Shown here: in pieces, positions 52,544-61,720 of the stretch
Layout: every line of letters starts with the position of its first letter
How positions within the stretch are numbered: position 1 is the stretch's first letter
Source of the DNA: Geminocystis sp050753365
GTDB lineage: Bacteria; Cyanobacteriota; Cyanobacteriia; Cyanobacteriales; Cyanobacteriaceae
Direction of reading: 5' to 3'
NCBI RefSeq assembly: GCF_050753365.1
Contig: NZ_JBLZFY010000007.1
Span: forward strand, 1-64,000
DNA: 64,000 bases
Notes under the pieces: model-generated
What the model was told of the DNA's origin: nothing
Databases searched by the model: none
Seen by the model: the letters and a program-made list of their open reading frames with translations, nothing else
Program-made: the position numbers and the translations under genes

Positions 52544-53005
52544 ATTACTTGTTAGCTTTATTTCTATTAAGTAAAAAAAGGTTTATTGTTATTATTTGGT
52601 ATGCCTATAAAAACACATTGAACAAATATAATTCTAATACCTTAAGAGTGATTGTCTCCAATAAAATCATGGTTATAGGTTTAAATCATAGCTGATCAAA
52701 CTACCTTTAAGTTAAGTATATTTATATTTTCTAAATAAGATCAAGTATTTTTTTTGTAGCCTGAAATCAATATATTTTTTCTCAAAATCTATTGATTTTA
52801 TTAGCTTTTGAGACGATAACTTATGAAAGTTAATCATATAGTGATAATTTTTTATTTGTAGCAAATTTATCTATATTTTCTTAATTGTTAAGATTTAATT
52901 CGTAAATATTAATTTTTGTAAAAATGTGATTTATTTTCTAAAAAATAGCTATTGTAGGAGAAACAAGTTAAAAGAATCTAGTCACAAATAAAAACATTAA
53001 ATTTT
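52544..53005. other. Intergenic region between divergent redox and peroxidase genes
   Basis: A 462-bp AT-rich region with no ORF, RNA gene or known repeat seen. It should carry the promoters of both divergent genes. A GTAGGAGAAACAAG at 52955 looks like a ribosome binding site but is too far from the ATG at 53006. Confidence 0.55.
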
Positions 53006-55210
53006 ATGGCTTTACCTGATTTAACGAATAAAGAAATATTCTTAAGAACCTTTGATGGTGCTTGGAATAATTTAGAGACTCCAGAGGCAGGATATGTCCC
53101 CTATGACTTCAATCTTCCCCCCGCCAATCAAGGGGTAGTCACTCTCAGGGTTACAAACAATACAATTACGGACTTAACTCAATTTCCCACGGATATTAAT
53201 GACTTTGATAACACCTATGAAGATGGTTTTAACGCCATTCATGCCACTAATGTGGACGGGAATCCCCTACCAAGTCCGAGAGTGATTAGTAATATTGTTT
53301 CAGCTCAAGATGAAGTAGTACCGAGTCCCAATGGTGCAAGTTCAATGGTGGTTCACTGGGGGCAAGTTTTAGCCTTAGACACTGCTTTAACCCGTGATGG
53401 CACGATACCCATTCCCATTCCCGTACCTGAAGATGATCCCGTTTTTACATCAGATATACCCGTGGGCAGACACATTGGCACGGGGGTTGATGAAAATGGT
53501 AATTTTGTCCCTCCCAGTCCTGATAGCCCTTTGTTACACTTAACCAGTGTCAATCCTTTTTTGGATCTTCATCCTCTCTATGGGTATAACGAAGCAAGAG
53601 CAAATTTATTGCGTACTAATGGAGGCTCCGGGGCAAAACTGTTAACTCAAACCATTGATTCTTTAGGAGAGTTTTTGCCTTTTAATAGTGACGGTAAGCC
53701 TGATTTAGCTAATGGTGGTGCTTTCCCTCAAGAAACTCTTTTCTATGGTGGAGATTCACGAGTTAATGAAAATCAAGGGGTGGCGGCGATTATCAATCTT
53801 TTTACTCGAAATCATAATCTTTGGGTCGATCGAATTTCAGCAACACCTAATTTGAATCGGGAAATTGCTAATTTTAATACCACTACGGGGTTAAATTTAA
53901 GTCGAGCGGAGTATGTTTATCAAAAAGCCAGAGCCATTAATATCGCTCAATATCAAGCCATTACTTTGAATGAGTTTTTCCCAGTGTTACTTGGTGGAGA
54001 AGGACTAGGTAATTATACGGGATATAGTGCGGAGGTAAATCCAGCGACTTTTGCCGAAAGCAATGCCAATGCTTTTCGTTTAGGACATACTCAAATTCGT
54101 GATACCTTCCCTCTGGTTGATCCTGATGGTAATTTACTCGAAGAAAGAGATTTAAGAGGCGGTTTTTTTGATACCAGTATCAATACTGATTTTGGTATTG
54201 AGGCTTTATTAAGAGGTGCTTCGGAACAGAGTGCGCAAAGAACAGACACTCTCATCAGTGATTCTGTGCGTAATTTCTTGTTTGGCGGTGGTGCAGGAAG
54301 AGATTTACCAGCGATTAACATTCAACGTTCCCGTGACTATGGTATTAGTTCGATTAATGAGATCAGAAGTCGTTTAGGTTTACCTGAATATAATAGCCTC
54401 AATGAGTTAACAGGAGGTAATACAGAGTTAAATCAAAAACTAATTCAGGCTTATGGTAGCGAAAATAATGCTCTCAATGGTGATTTTTGGATTATTGGTT
54501 TAGCTGAACCTGAAGCGGAAGTGGATGGAATGTTAGGAGAAACTAATGCTATTTTTGTTAAACAACAATTTAATAACTATCGTTTGGGCGATCGTTTCTG
54601 GTTTGAGAATCCAGATAATCCCTATATTGAGTCTGGGATGTTAAGTGAGGAGTTTTTACAAGAAGTTACCAATGTTACCTTAGCGGATATTTTGAATGAA
54701 AATGCTGCGGATGGTTTAGCTGGGGGAGTTGATTCTAATTTATTCTTAATAGGAGAACAACCTGTATTAGACGATCCTTTTACCCGTTTTCAAAACTCTG
54801 CCCAACCCGGTACATATTTATTCGCTGATGAGACAGAAAGTCAAAGTGTCAGAGATAATTTTTCTCCTCCATTTGTAGAAGAAGGTGAAGCATTTAAGGT
54901 TTCGATCGAACCTAACGATGAGTTAGTAAAGTTTAATCGCTTTCAAAACTCTCTCGTACCGGGGACATATTTATACGCCGATGAAGCAGAAAGTGTCAGT
55001 ATTCGTCAAAACTTCCCTCAATTTGAAGAAGAAGGTACTGCTTTTTATGCTTATGGTGCAGATGCAAACAAAGGACAAGATTTCTACCGTTTTCAAAACA
55101 CTCAATTACCCGGTACTTATATTTTTGTAGGGGAGGAAGAACGTCAAAGTATTTTAGCGAATTTTCCTCAGTTTGTAGAAGAAGGTATCGCTTTTGAGGC
55201 AATGGTTTAA
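53006..55210 (+). CDS. Animal-type heme peroxidase homologue lacking the distal His
   Basis: The 734-residue protein has the An_peroxidase fold. Catalytic-site Arg R252 and heme-linked Glu E255 fit GDSRVNEN; proximal H361 fits AFRLGHTQIRDTF; NIQRSRDYG is kept. However, the distal motif, normally WGQFxDHD, reads WGQVLALD (W118, Q120, L124, D125): His and the first Asp are replaced. Three C-terminal repeats of the type FxRFQNSxxPGTYLFAxExE...NFPxFxEEGxAF (about 590-734) are typical of cyanobacterial secreted proteins. No N-terminal signal peptide is seen, so type I export is possible. It may have altered chemistry. Confidence 0.9.
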   Translation: MALPDLTNKEIFLRTFDGAWNNLETPEAGYVPYDFNLPPANQGVVTLRVTNNTITDLTQFPTDINDFDNTYEDGFNAIHATNVDGNPLPSPRVISNIVSAQDEVVPSPNGASSMVVHWGQVLALDTALTRDGTIPIPIPVPEDDPVFTSDIPVGRHIGTGVDENGNFVPPSPDSPLLHLTSVNPFLDLHPLYGYNEARANLLRTNGGSGAKLLTQTIDSLGEFLPFNSDGKPDLANGGAFPQETLFYGGDSRVNENQGVAAIINLFTRNHNLWVDRISATPNLNREIANFNTTTGLNLSRAEYVYQKARAINIAQYQAITLNEFFPVLLGGEGLGNYTGYSAEVNPATFAESNANAFRLGHTQIRDTFPLVDPDGNLLEERDLRGGFFDTSINTDFGIEALLRGASEQSAQRTDTLISDSVRNFLFGGGAGRDLPAINIQRSRDYGISSINEIRSRLGLPEYNSLNELTGGNTELNQKLIQAYGSENNALNGDFWIIGLAEPEAEVDGMLGETNAIFVKQQFNNYRLGDRFWFENPDNPYIESGMLSEEFLQEVTNVTLADILNENAADGLAGGVDSNLFLIGEQPVLDDPFTRFQNSAQPGTYLFADETESQSVRDNFSPPFVEEGEAFKVSIEPNDELVKFNRFQNSLVPGTYLYADEAESVSIRQNFPQFEEEGTAFYAYGADANKGQDFYRFQNTQLPGTYIFVGEEERQSILANFPQFVEEGIAFEAMV

Positions 55211-55360
55211 GTCGGATTTGCTCAAAAAGTCGATCGATTAGGATGTTAGGTATTAGGTTAAATTTTAACAAAATTATGAGATAAATTCATTAATTAAAAG
55301 TTAGATAACTATAAAAAATTAAGTAAGTTTTGATAATCCAACATCTTCATTATTTTATCC

Positions 55361-56743
55361 CTAATTATATTTATTTCGAGGTGCGATCGACTGTCCTTCA
55401 TAAAATTTTTTCTCTAGTTTTCCTAAGTATAAATATAGCAATAAGTTAATGATACTTACTGAAGAAGATACGATCGAAACGAAAGAAGGTAAACTGTTAG
55501 TATAGAGAGTAATTATAGGAGTGATTGACCATAAAATAGCGGTAATAATAATTAAAATCCAACGAATATTTTTGATAGTTTTTAAGGCTTGACGACAACT
55601 AGCACATTTTTCCGTATGGGAATAATATCTTTCTAATAAAACGTCATGGTTAGGAGTATCAGGAAAAGATTGATTAGGGAATAATTCACCACTATATTTA
55701 TTAACCCATTTCCTTAATTCACTGACAAATAAATCAGCTTTAGTAGGTAAATAATAGGCTTGGGCAAACTTTTCGCTACCGCCTAATTCTGCTAAAAATC
55801 TTTCTTGATAATGTAGAAAAATTTGATCATCTTCAAGGATAGCATTTTGATTAATATGGGAATACCAACGGGGAGTTATTTTGATAAAAAATTGCGGTAT
55901 TTTAGATGAAAATTGAAAAGGAAATAAGGCAAATAATCGACATTTTCCCTTACTAATAGGCGTGGCATAAACTACTGTCATTGTCCGGCCAAATTGTTTT
56001 GATGTCAAGTCATGCCACATTAAATTTGGGGCAATAAAAGTTGTATATTGTGTACCTAATTTACCCTTTCTTGGACCTTCTTCCCATACCCCTTTAAAAC
56101 CCTGTTTATCGGCACTAATAACCTCTAATTCTACAGGAGAAACGTTCGATCGATTTCCCACTGAACCATGATGAGTATAGGGAATATGACTAGAATCTAG
56201 CACATTTTCTAATAAAGTTAAAGCATCATAGGGAATATCCCTAAAAGTGTTTAATATAACCCAATTATCTTCATTTTTTGCTAAAGGTTCGATAACAGGT
56301 AAAGGAGTTAAAAAAGCATTGTCTGGATTTCCAGCATAAGCAAACAATAAACCATGTTTAACCTGACAAGCATAGGATTTAACACAACTACGGGGAGATT
56401 TTTCTCCATTATTTCCTATTACTTGTTGAGGAATTAATTGACAGTTTCCATCACTAGAAAAAGTCCAACCATGATAAGGGCATTCTAATACACCATCTTC
56501 ATTAATTCTACCCTCACTTAAAGGAGCTAATCTATGGGGACATTTATCTGCAAAAACACACCATTTTTCTTGAAATTTATCCCACCAAATGACCAATTTT
56601 TCTTCTAATAAAGTAAAAGAATTAGGTCTATTTTTATCTAAATCTTCCACAAAAAAAAGAGGATACCAAACCTCTTTATAATCAAATTTATTTTCATCTA
56701 TTCCGCCAATGGGCAGTAATTTTTCGTTATTTATATTCATCAT
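55361..56743 (-). CDS. Rieske non-heme iron oxygenase (PaO/Tic55-like)
   Basis: The 460-residue protein has a Rieske centre with ligands CPHRLAPLSEGRINEDGVLECPYHGW (CxH...CxxH, about 68-90), and a mononuclear iron site with NVLDSSHIPYTHHG. A CASC motif near 380 and C-terminal membrane helices (about 395-440) match the plant-type pheophorbide a oxygenase/Tic55/CAO subgroup. Substrates of cyanobacterial members are largely unknown. The gene is the second of two after apt on the minus strand, separated by heptamer repeats that reach its ATG. Start: the first of two tandem ATG codons; either could be used. Confidence 0.92.
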   Translation of the reverse strand: MMNINNEKLLPIGGIDENKFDYKEVWYPLFFVEDLDKNRPNSFTLLEEKLVIWWDKFQEKWCVFADKCPHRLAPLSEGRINEDGVLECPYHGWTFSSDGNCQLIPQQVIGNNGEKSPRSCVKSYACQVKHGLLFAYAGNPDNAFLTPLPVIEPLAKNEDNWVILNTFRDIPYDALTLLENVLDSSHIPYTHHGSVGNRSNVSPVELEVISADKQGFKGVWEEGPRKGKLGTQYTTFIAPNLMWHDLTSKQFGRTMTVVYATPISKGKCRLFALFPFQFSSKIPQFFIKITPRWYSHINQNAILEDDQIFLHYQERFLAELGGSEKFAQAYYLPTKADLFVSELRKWVNKYSGELFPNQSFPDTPNHDVLLERYYSHTEKCASCRQALKTIKNIRWILIIITAILWSITPIITLYTNSLPSFVSIVSSSVSIINLLLYLYLGKLEKKFYEGQSIAPRNKYN

Positions 56744-56822
56744 TAAGAATTAAGAATTGAGAATTAAGAATTAAGAATTAAGAATTAACAATTAACAACT
56801 ATTCACTATTCACTATTCACTA
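56744..56822. repeat. Heptamer tandem repeats between the Rieske gene and apt
   Basis: About six (TTAAGAA)/(TTAACAA) units followed by three CTATTCA units. The former abut the Rieske start codon and the latter contain the apt stop codon (minus strand). Confidence 0.9.
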
Positions 56823-57338
56823 ATACTTGACTAACGTAACCATTGGCACATCAGGTAATTTATCACGCCCTTGTAAGGCTTCTAATTCAACAATAAAACC
56901 ACAGGCAACAATATTACAACCAATTTTTGTTAACAAATCGGCAGTAGCTTTAGCAGTGCCTCCCGTAGCGATAACGTCATCGACTATCATGACTTTGGCA
57001 TCGGGAATTAAAGCGTCTTGATGAATTTCTAATATATCAGTACCATATTCTAAATCATACTCGATCGAGTGGACTTTGGCGGGTAATTTGCCCTTTTTAC
57101 GCACAGGCACAAATCCTGCATCGAGATGATAAGCTAAAGCAGGAGCAAAAATAAATCCCCTAGATTCAATCCCTACAATATAGTCTGGTAATATATCGAG
57201 TTTTTCTGTTTGTACGGCTAAACTATCGATGACATATTTTAAGCCTTGGGGATTGCGTAATAAAGTGGTTATATCTCGGAAAATAATACCGGGTTGGGGG
57301 AAATCGGGTATATCTCGAATAAGTGCTTTTAAATCCAT
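56820..57338 (-). CDS. apt: Adenine phosphoribosyltransferase
   Basis: The 172-residue enzyme is a standard Apt: MDLKALIRDIPDFPQPGIIFRDITTLLRNP at the start, the ESRGFIFAPALAYHLDAGFVPVRKKGKLP region, and the PRPP-binding motif VMIVDDVIATGGTAKATADLL. It salvages adenine to AMP using PRPP. Length and motifs are canonical. It precedes the Rieske gene on the same strand. The upstream region contains a small palindromic element at 57368-57443. Confidence 0.97.
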   Translation of the reverse strand: MDLKALIRDIPDFPQPGIIFRDITTLLRNPQGLKYVIDSLAVQTEKLDILPDYIVGIESRGFIFAPALAYHLDAGFVPVRKKGKLPAKVHSIEYDLEYGTDILEIHQDALIPDAKVMIVDDVIATGGTAKATADLLTKIGCNIVACGFIVELEALQGRDKLPDVPMVTLVKY

Positions 57339-57367
57339 AATAGTTAATGATAAGTGAGGGCAAATTC

Positions 57368-57443
57368 AATAGACTTCTTCAGAAATTATAATTTTATCAC
57401 CGTAGAACAGGCATCTTCCCTGTATTTTTGGAAATATCTAATA
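57368..57443. repeat. Small MITE-like element with ACAGGCATCTTCCCTGT core
   Basis: AATAGACTTCTTCAGAAATTATA at the left and TTTTTGGAAATATCTAATA at the right form imperfect terminal inverted repeats. The interior matches 17527-17580 (TTATCACCGTA-AACAGGCATCTT). The terminal repeat resembles that of the 85-bp element. Confidence 0.75.
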
Positions 57444-57471
57444 TAATAACATTCTTAAGCTAAGAAGCATT

Positions 57472-57729
57472 TTAGATAGAATCTCGATCGACACTACCAA
57501 AAAAGACAGGTTCAACTCTTATACAAACAATATTAGCAGGTCTTACAACCATATATTCACCTTGAATATTTTTAATCGGTACATTGATAAAATCTTTAGA
57601 GTCAGCTTTGGGTATTAACTCGTTACTATACCACTTTTGAAACTCTTGTATCGTGGGAAAACGCACTTCTTCTTTATGCCCGTTACTAATTAATATGTGT
57701 ACTGTATATTCATCTGGTTTTCTTGCCAT
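57472..57729 (-). CDS. Small conserved cyanobacterial protein of unknown function
   Basis: An 85-residue soluble protein, MARKPDEYTVHILISNGHKEEVRFPTIQEFQKWYSNELIPKADSKDFINVPIKNIQGEYMVVRPANIVCIRVEPVFFGSVDRDSI. It has an alpha/beta pattern with no cysteine cluster or catalytic signature. Its PxxIxxIRVEPVF-type ending is one I associate with small cyanobacterial hypothetical proteins. Function unknown. It is upstream of apt on the same strand with a 133-bp gap and divergent from the proline-rich protein gene. Confidence 0.68.
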   Translation of the reverse strand: MARKPDEYTVHILISNGHKEEVRFPTIQEFQKWYSNELIPKADSKDFINVPIKNIQGEYMVVRPANIVCIRVEPVFFGSVDRDSI

Positions 57730-57914
57730 GAAAGATAATCCCTACAATTAATTTAATATCTAGTCATTATTTTTGCATAAAATATCATTCTCCAAACAAT
57801 TTTCCATCTTATTCTGCGAAACAAGATAACATTAGGAAATTAGATCGATCGAAATATAAAATTTATCATTTTTAATTAGTCTTATATTAACTTTCTGAGG
57901 GAGTCGAAATACTT

Positions 57915-58748
57915 ATGAACAATCTTAAACCAAAAATAGGCTTAAAAAATAATCTCGATAAATTATTATTCGTCAGTGCTACGATTTATCTGATGTCGGT
58001 ATTAGCATGGTTTTGGAAACAGCATCCGCAAACAACTTCTTCTTTTCCCGTTATTAAGGATAATCCACAATCTGAAAATAATGATACATCACCTTTAAAT
58101 CAAGAAAATATACCATTGACTGATAATCCAATTAATTTATTACCCGTTAATAATAACACTACACCATCTCAGACTTTAATCCCCCCTATACCTTTACCGT
58201 CTTTGCCTTCTGGTATATCTTCCGATAATTTAGCGATTCCGCCCTTACCTAATAGTCAAGTTTCCCTTAATCCTCCCGAAGTTTCTCTTTTACCCATTCC
58301 TCAACCTCCCCAACCAACGTTACCTCCTCCTCCGCCTTTACCTGTCATTAATAACAATCCAGTTAATTCTTCTCCTTCCTCTGCTTCTCCTTCCAAAATT
58401 CCTCCTCCTCCCCCACCGCAAAAACTCACCAAAGTGCCTGTTATTTCTTCTCCCAATAATAATTCTATTTCACTGCCTAATAATCAAAATAATAACACTA
58501 TCTCGATCGTACCTTCACCCCCCGAAACCGCCTCAGAAACTAATTATAATTACACTTTACAGGGAGTGGTAGAATTGGGAAATACTAATAGTATCGCCTT
58601 ATTTAAGGTTAATAATATAACAGAAAAGGTTTCGATCGGTGCTGAAATTGGTACAACGGGATGGGTGTTAATGGGAATCCATGATAGACAAGCGGTAATT
58701 AGTCGCAATAATGAATCTGTTTATCTGAGAGTAGGAGAAACGTTTTAA
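57915..58748 (+). CDS. Membrane-anchored proline-rich protein with PilP/GspC-like C-terminus
   Basis: The 277-residue protein has a membrane helix at about 18-33, then a Pro/Ser/Asn-rich linker (residues 50-200) with PPPPP runs such as LPPPPPLPVI and IPPPPPPQK. The C-terminal domain (about 210-277) ends YTLQGVVELGNTNSIALFKVNNITEKVSIGAEIGTTGWVLMGIHDRQAVISRNNESVYLRVGETF, a small beta-domain reminiscent of the GspC/PilP homology region of secretion and pilus systems. The linker would span the periplasm. A role in pilus or secretion assembly is inference. The next three genes are on the same strand. Confidence 0.72.
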   Translation: MNNLKPKIGLKNNLDKLLFVSATIYLMSVLAWFWKQHPQTTSSFPVIKDNPQSENNDTSPLNQENIPLTDNPINLLPVNNNTTPSQTLIPPIPLPSLPSGISSDNLAIPPLPNSQVSLNPPEVSLLPIPQPPQPTLPPPPPLPVINNNPVNSSPSSASPSKIPPPPPPQKLTKVPVISSPNNNSISLPNNQNNNTISIVPSPPETASETNYNYTLQGVVELGNTNSIALFKVNNITEKVSIGAEIGTTGWVLMGIHDRQAVISRNNESVYLRVGETF

Positions 58749-58788
58749 TAGTGAATAATGAATAATGAATAATGAATAATGAATAATA
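58749..58788. repeat. Heptamer tandem repeat (GAATAAT) after a stop codon
   Basis: About five units directly after the stop codon of the proline-rich protein. The following 58800-58910 contains a TTCAATTTATTGAA palindrome and a TTTATTACACGGCG sequence resembling one at 10810-10855. Confidence 0.85.
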
Positions 58789-58916
58789 TTAATCCCTTGA
58801 AAAATTTAAAGTTCAATTTATTGAATGTTACTCTATTAGACGTCAGATTGCTTCATGCCTCGCAACGCTGCGCGATTTATTACACGGCGTGTTATTGATT
58901 AACACCTTTCATTTTT

Positions 58917-58960
58917 AATTCTTAATTCTTAATTCTTAATTCTTAATTCTTAATTCTTAA
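58917..58960. repeat. Heptamer tandem repeat (TTAATTC) before a start codon
   Basis: About six units end six bases before the ATG at 58966. No Shine-Dalgarno is visible. Confidence 0.9.
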
Positions 58961-58965
58961 AATAT

Positions 58966-59511
58966 ATGAACTTTTTTGAAGATTTTACCAAGTTTTTAGA
59001 GTCTCGTTTAGATGAATTTTTACAAAGTAATCCTCAGTTAAATTTAACTATTCTTGCTCAAGAATTAAAACAACAAAAAAGCGATACCATTAAATTAATT
59101 TTTCAAGGAGAATCTGACTTAAAAAAAATTGAAAATGATATATTAAATCTCGGTAAAGAAATTCAAACATGGCATAATCGCATTGAAAAAGCACAACAGG
59201 CAGGAAGGTTAGATTTAGCTCAAGAAGCACAAGATAGAGAAAATTCTTTGTTAACTCAAGGGGCTTTTCTGTGGCGACAAATGGAAGAAATTAAACAAAA
59301 AATTGCTGTAAATAAAGAATTGTTAAGTTCGATCGAAACTAAAGAAAAAGAAGTTAATCTAAAAATAGATCAATTAAAAGCTAGTCAAAATTATAATAAT
59401 ACTTATCAAGCCCCATCATGGAATAAAAGTAATTATAATGATGATTTAGAAAGTAAATTTCAACAGTGGGAAATTGATCAACAATTACAAGAATTGAAGA
59501 AAAATCTTTAA
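58966..59511 (+). CDS. Coiled-coil protein, TIGR04376-like
   Basis: The 181-residue protein is almost fully alpha-helical and charged. It begins MNFFEDFTKFLESRLDEFLQSNPQLNLTILAQELKQQKSDTIKLI and contains EIQTWHNRIEKAQQAGRLDLAQEAQDRENSLLTQGAFLWRQMEEIKQKI, which matches a conserved cyanobacterial family (TIGR04376, no known function). Its length fits the family. A heptamer-repeat array occupies the place where the ribosome binding site would be. The next gene is 16 bp downstream and is likely co-transcribed. Function unknown. Confidence 0.85.
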   Translation: MNFFEDFTKFLESRLDEFLQSNPQLNLTILAQELKQQKSDTIKLIFQGESDLKKIENDILNLGKEIQTWHNRIEKAQQAGRLDLAQEAQDRENSLLTQGAFLWRQMEEIKQKIAVNKELLSSIETKEKEVNLKIDQLKASQNYNNTYQAPSWNKSNYNDDLESKFQQWEIDQQLQELKKNL

Positions 59512-59527
59512 ATAAAATCAACAAAAT

Positions 59528-59887
59528 ATGAAATATTTATCTTTAATATTAGGGGTATTTTTATCATTAAATTATCCTACTTTAGTCAAAGCTCAAATTT
59601 TACCTCCTGCTCAAGAAATAGGTAATTTATTTGGTAATTATATGTGCCAATCTTTGGTTAAAACAGGTTCGATCGATGATGATAAAATTATGGAAGAATT
59701 TGTCACTAATTTAATCAATAAATACGGAGAAGAAAATACCGTTAAATTAATGGATACTTTACAAGGAGTTTTTAAAAAAGAGAAATTAGGAGACGATCGA
59801 TATGGTTTAGAATTAATGAGAGGTGCATTAAATCAGATCATCAATAATGATAGTTGTTTTCCTGTTTTTATTAATGACATTTTTTAA
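59528..59887 (+). CDS. Small secreted protein of unknown function
   Basis: A 119-residue protein with a signal peptide MKYLSLILGVFLSLNYPTLVKA, cleaved likely after VKA. The mature 97 residues contain two cysteines (YMCQSLV and DSCFPVF) that could form a disulfide. A NLFGNYMCQSLVKTGSIDDDKIMEEF...NKYGEENTVKLM pattern suggests a compact helical domain. It follows the coiled-coil gene by 16 bp, suggesting one transcript. I do not recognise the family. Confidence 0.7.
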   Translation: MKYLSLILGVFLSLNYPTLVKAQILPPAQEIGNLFGNYMCQSLVKTGSIDDDKIMEEFVTNLINKYGEENTVKLMDTLQGVFKKEKLGDDRYGLELMRGALNQIINNDSCFPVFINDIF

Positions 59888-59970
59888 TATAAATTTGGGA
59901 AGAATGATCGCAACAAATCCAGTAAAATGAAAAAATAATCGCGCACAGATCATCATAATCCGTAGTCACT

Positions 59971-61632
59971 ATGATTTATTGGAAAACAGGGCAGATAATT
60001 CAAAAAGGGAAATATGTGATTGATAAAGTCTTAGGCACAGGAGGAGCAGGTATTACTTATCGTGCTAAAGATGTTCAAATGGGAAACATTGTGGCAATTA
60101 AAACCTTGAATCCCACCATTCAAGCACAGCCAGACTTTCAAAAACATCAAGAAAGATTTATTCAAGAGGCTTTTCGTTTAGCTAAATGCAGTCATGCCCA
60201 CGTTATTCAAGTTGATGATGTGTGTCAAGAGGGCGAACTTTGGTGTATGGTGATGGAATATATTGATGGTGGGAATTTAGAAAGTTTAGTCAAGCAAAAA
60301 GGCGGTTTAGAAGAAGTTGAGGCGATTCGTTATATTTATCAGATAGGAAGTGCGTTAAGTTATATTCATCAACGAGGAATTTTACATCGAGACGTAAAAC
60401 CAGCTAACATTATGCGACGCAGTGAAAATAATGAAGCGGTGTTGATTGATTTTGGCTTGGCTAGAGATTTTATTGAAGATAAAACCCAAATTCATACTAA
60501 TTCCCGTACGGAAGGTTTTGCACCTTTAGAACAATACTCTCGTAATGCGAAAAGAGGAGCTTATACCGATGTCTATGCTTTAGGTGCTACTCTTTATTAT
60601 GCCCTTACTTTACAAATACCGTTTCCTGCTCAATTTCGCACTCAGGGTATTAGTTTAATCCCCCCTCAACAACATAACCCCAAAATTAGCGATCGAACTA
60701 ACTTAGCTATCTTAAAAAGTATGGAGTTATATTCAGAAAACCGTCCTGAATCGGTAACTGAGTGGTTAAGTATGCTTACAGAAAACACGGAAATTATTTT
60801 ATCATCTTCCCCACTTCCACGCCCAAAAGTAGAAGAAAGTACCCCTACCATCAACGAATCCGCCGTTACTCAACCATTATCCCCTCATCGAGCGCCCCTC
60901 CCCGTAATGAATGTGCCTCCTGTGCCTGTCACCAAAAAAGTGAGACGGGTAGTAAAAAAACCTAGGGTGATACAAACTCAAACTCCAGATTATACTTATG
61001 ATCCCTTATCCCCTACCCGATTTCAACATTCTCCTTCCATTGTTTCCTCTCCCACTCAATCCGCTTCTCAGTTCGATCGAGATCAAGTATTCAACGATTA
61101 TGATGGAATAGATGAAGGCTCAATTCCTACCCAAATGGCTACCCCTGACACGGTTTTGGAATCGCAACCTCAATCTATATCTCCTTCTGATGTGGGTATA
61201 GACTACAATATTTTAGAAACACTATTGCAAAATCACTCATGGCGCAAAGCCGATGAAGAAACCCGTCGATTGATGTTGAAAGCCGTTAATAAAGAGGGTG
61301 ACGGATGGATCGATCGAGTAGCTATGGCAAGTTTTCCCTGTCGAGATTTACAAACCATCGATCAACTATGGATGAAATATAGTAACGGTAGGTTCGGTTT
61401 TTCTGTCCAAAAACGCATTTATCAGAGTTTAGGAGGCAAAAGGAGTTACGACAAAAAAATTTGGGAAGCCGTAGGTGATCGACTAGGATGGAGAATAAAT
61501 AGAATGTGGTTAGAACCAGACTATCTAATCTATACTAACAAAGCCCCTCAAGGGCATTTACCCAGCGCATCCATGTCGGGATTATTAGAAAGGGGAATTT
61601 ATACCCTTATGTCTCGCATGATGGATTGTTAA
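59971..61632 (+). CDS. Serine/threonine kinase fused to GUN4-like domain
   Basis: The 553-residue protein has a Hanks-type kinase domain (about 12-270): GTGGAGITYRAKD, VAIKTLN, HRDVKPANIM with the catalytic Asp, DFGLARDF and TEGFAPLEQYS. A Pro/Ser-rich linker (about 275-400) connects to a GUN4 domain (about 415-545: NILETLLQNHSWRKADEETRRLMLKAVNKEGDGWIDRVAMASFPCRDLQTIDQLWMKYSNGRFGFSVQKRIYQ). GUN4 binds protoporphyrins and stimulates Mg-chelatase. So the fusion may sense tetrapyrrole and phosphorylate a target. Such fusions occur in cyanobacteria; the ligand and substrate are unknown. Confidence 0.93.
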   Translation: MIYWKTGQIIQKGKYVIDKVLGTGGAGITYRAKDVQMGNIVAIKTLNPTIQAQPDFQKHQERFIQEAFRLAKCSHAHVIQVDDVCQEGELWCMVMEYIDGGNLESLVKQKGGLEEVEAIRYIYQIGSALSYIHQRGILHRDVKPANIMRRSENNEAVLIDFGLARDFIEDKTQIHTNSRTEGFAPLEQYSRNAKRGAYTDVYALGATLYYALTLQIPFPAQFRTQGISLIPPQQHNPKISDRTNLAILKSMELYSENRPESVTEWLSMLTENTEIILSSSPLPRPKVEESTPTINESAVTQPLSPHRAPLPVMNVPPVPVTKKVRRVVKKPRVIQTQTPDYTYDPLSPTRFQHSPSIVSSPTQSASQFDRDQVFNDYDGIDEGSIPTQMATPDTVLESQPQSISPSDVGIDYNILETLLQNHSWRKADEETRRLMLKAVNKEGDGWIDRVAMASFPCRDLQTIDQLWMKYSNGRFGFSVQKRIYQSLGGKRSYDKKIWEAVGDRLGWRINRMWLEPDYLIYTNKAPQGHLPSASMSGLLERGIYTLMSRMMDC

Positions 61633-61720
61633 GTTTTACACTCCCATCATTAAATTGAATGAGTGGACTTTCTACGAAAAGTTGTAGCATAAGTCTTTAT
61701 CTTATATTTTAAGATCAATT

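Noticed and set aside
54996..55271. Minus-strand frame of 91 codons
   Set aside because: Antisense to the C-terminal repeats of the peroxidase homologue; the repeated Tyr/Leu-rich appearance comes from those repeats.
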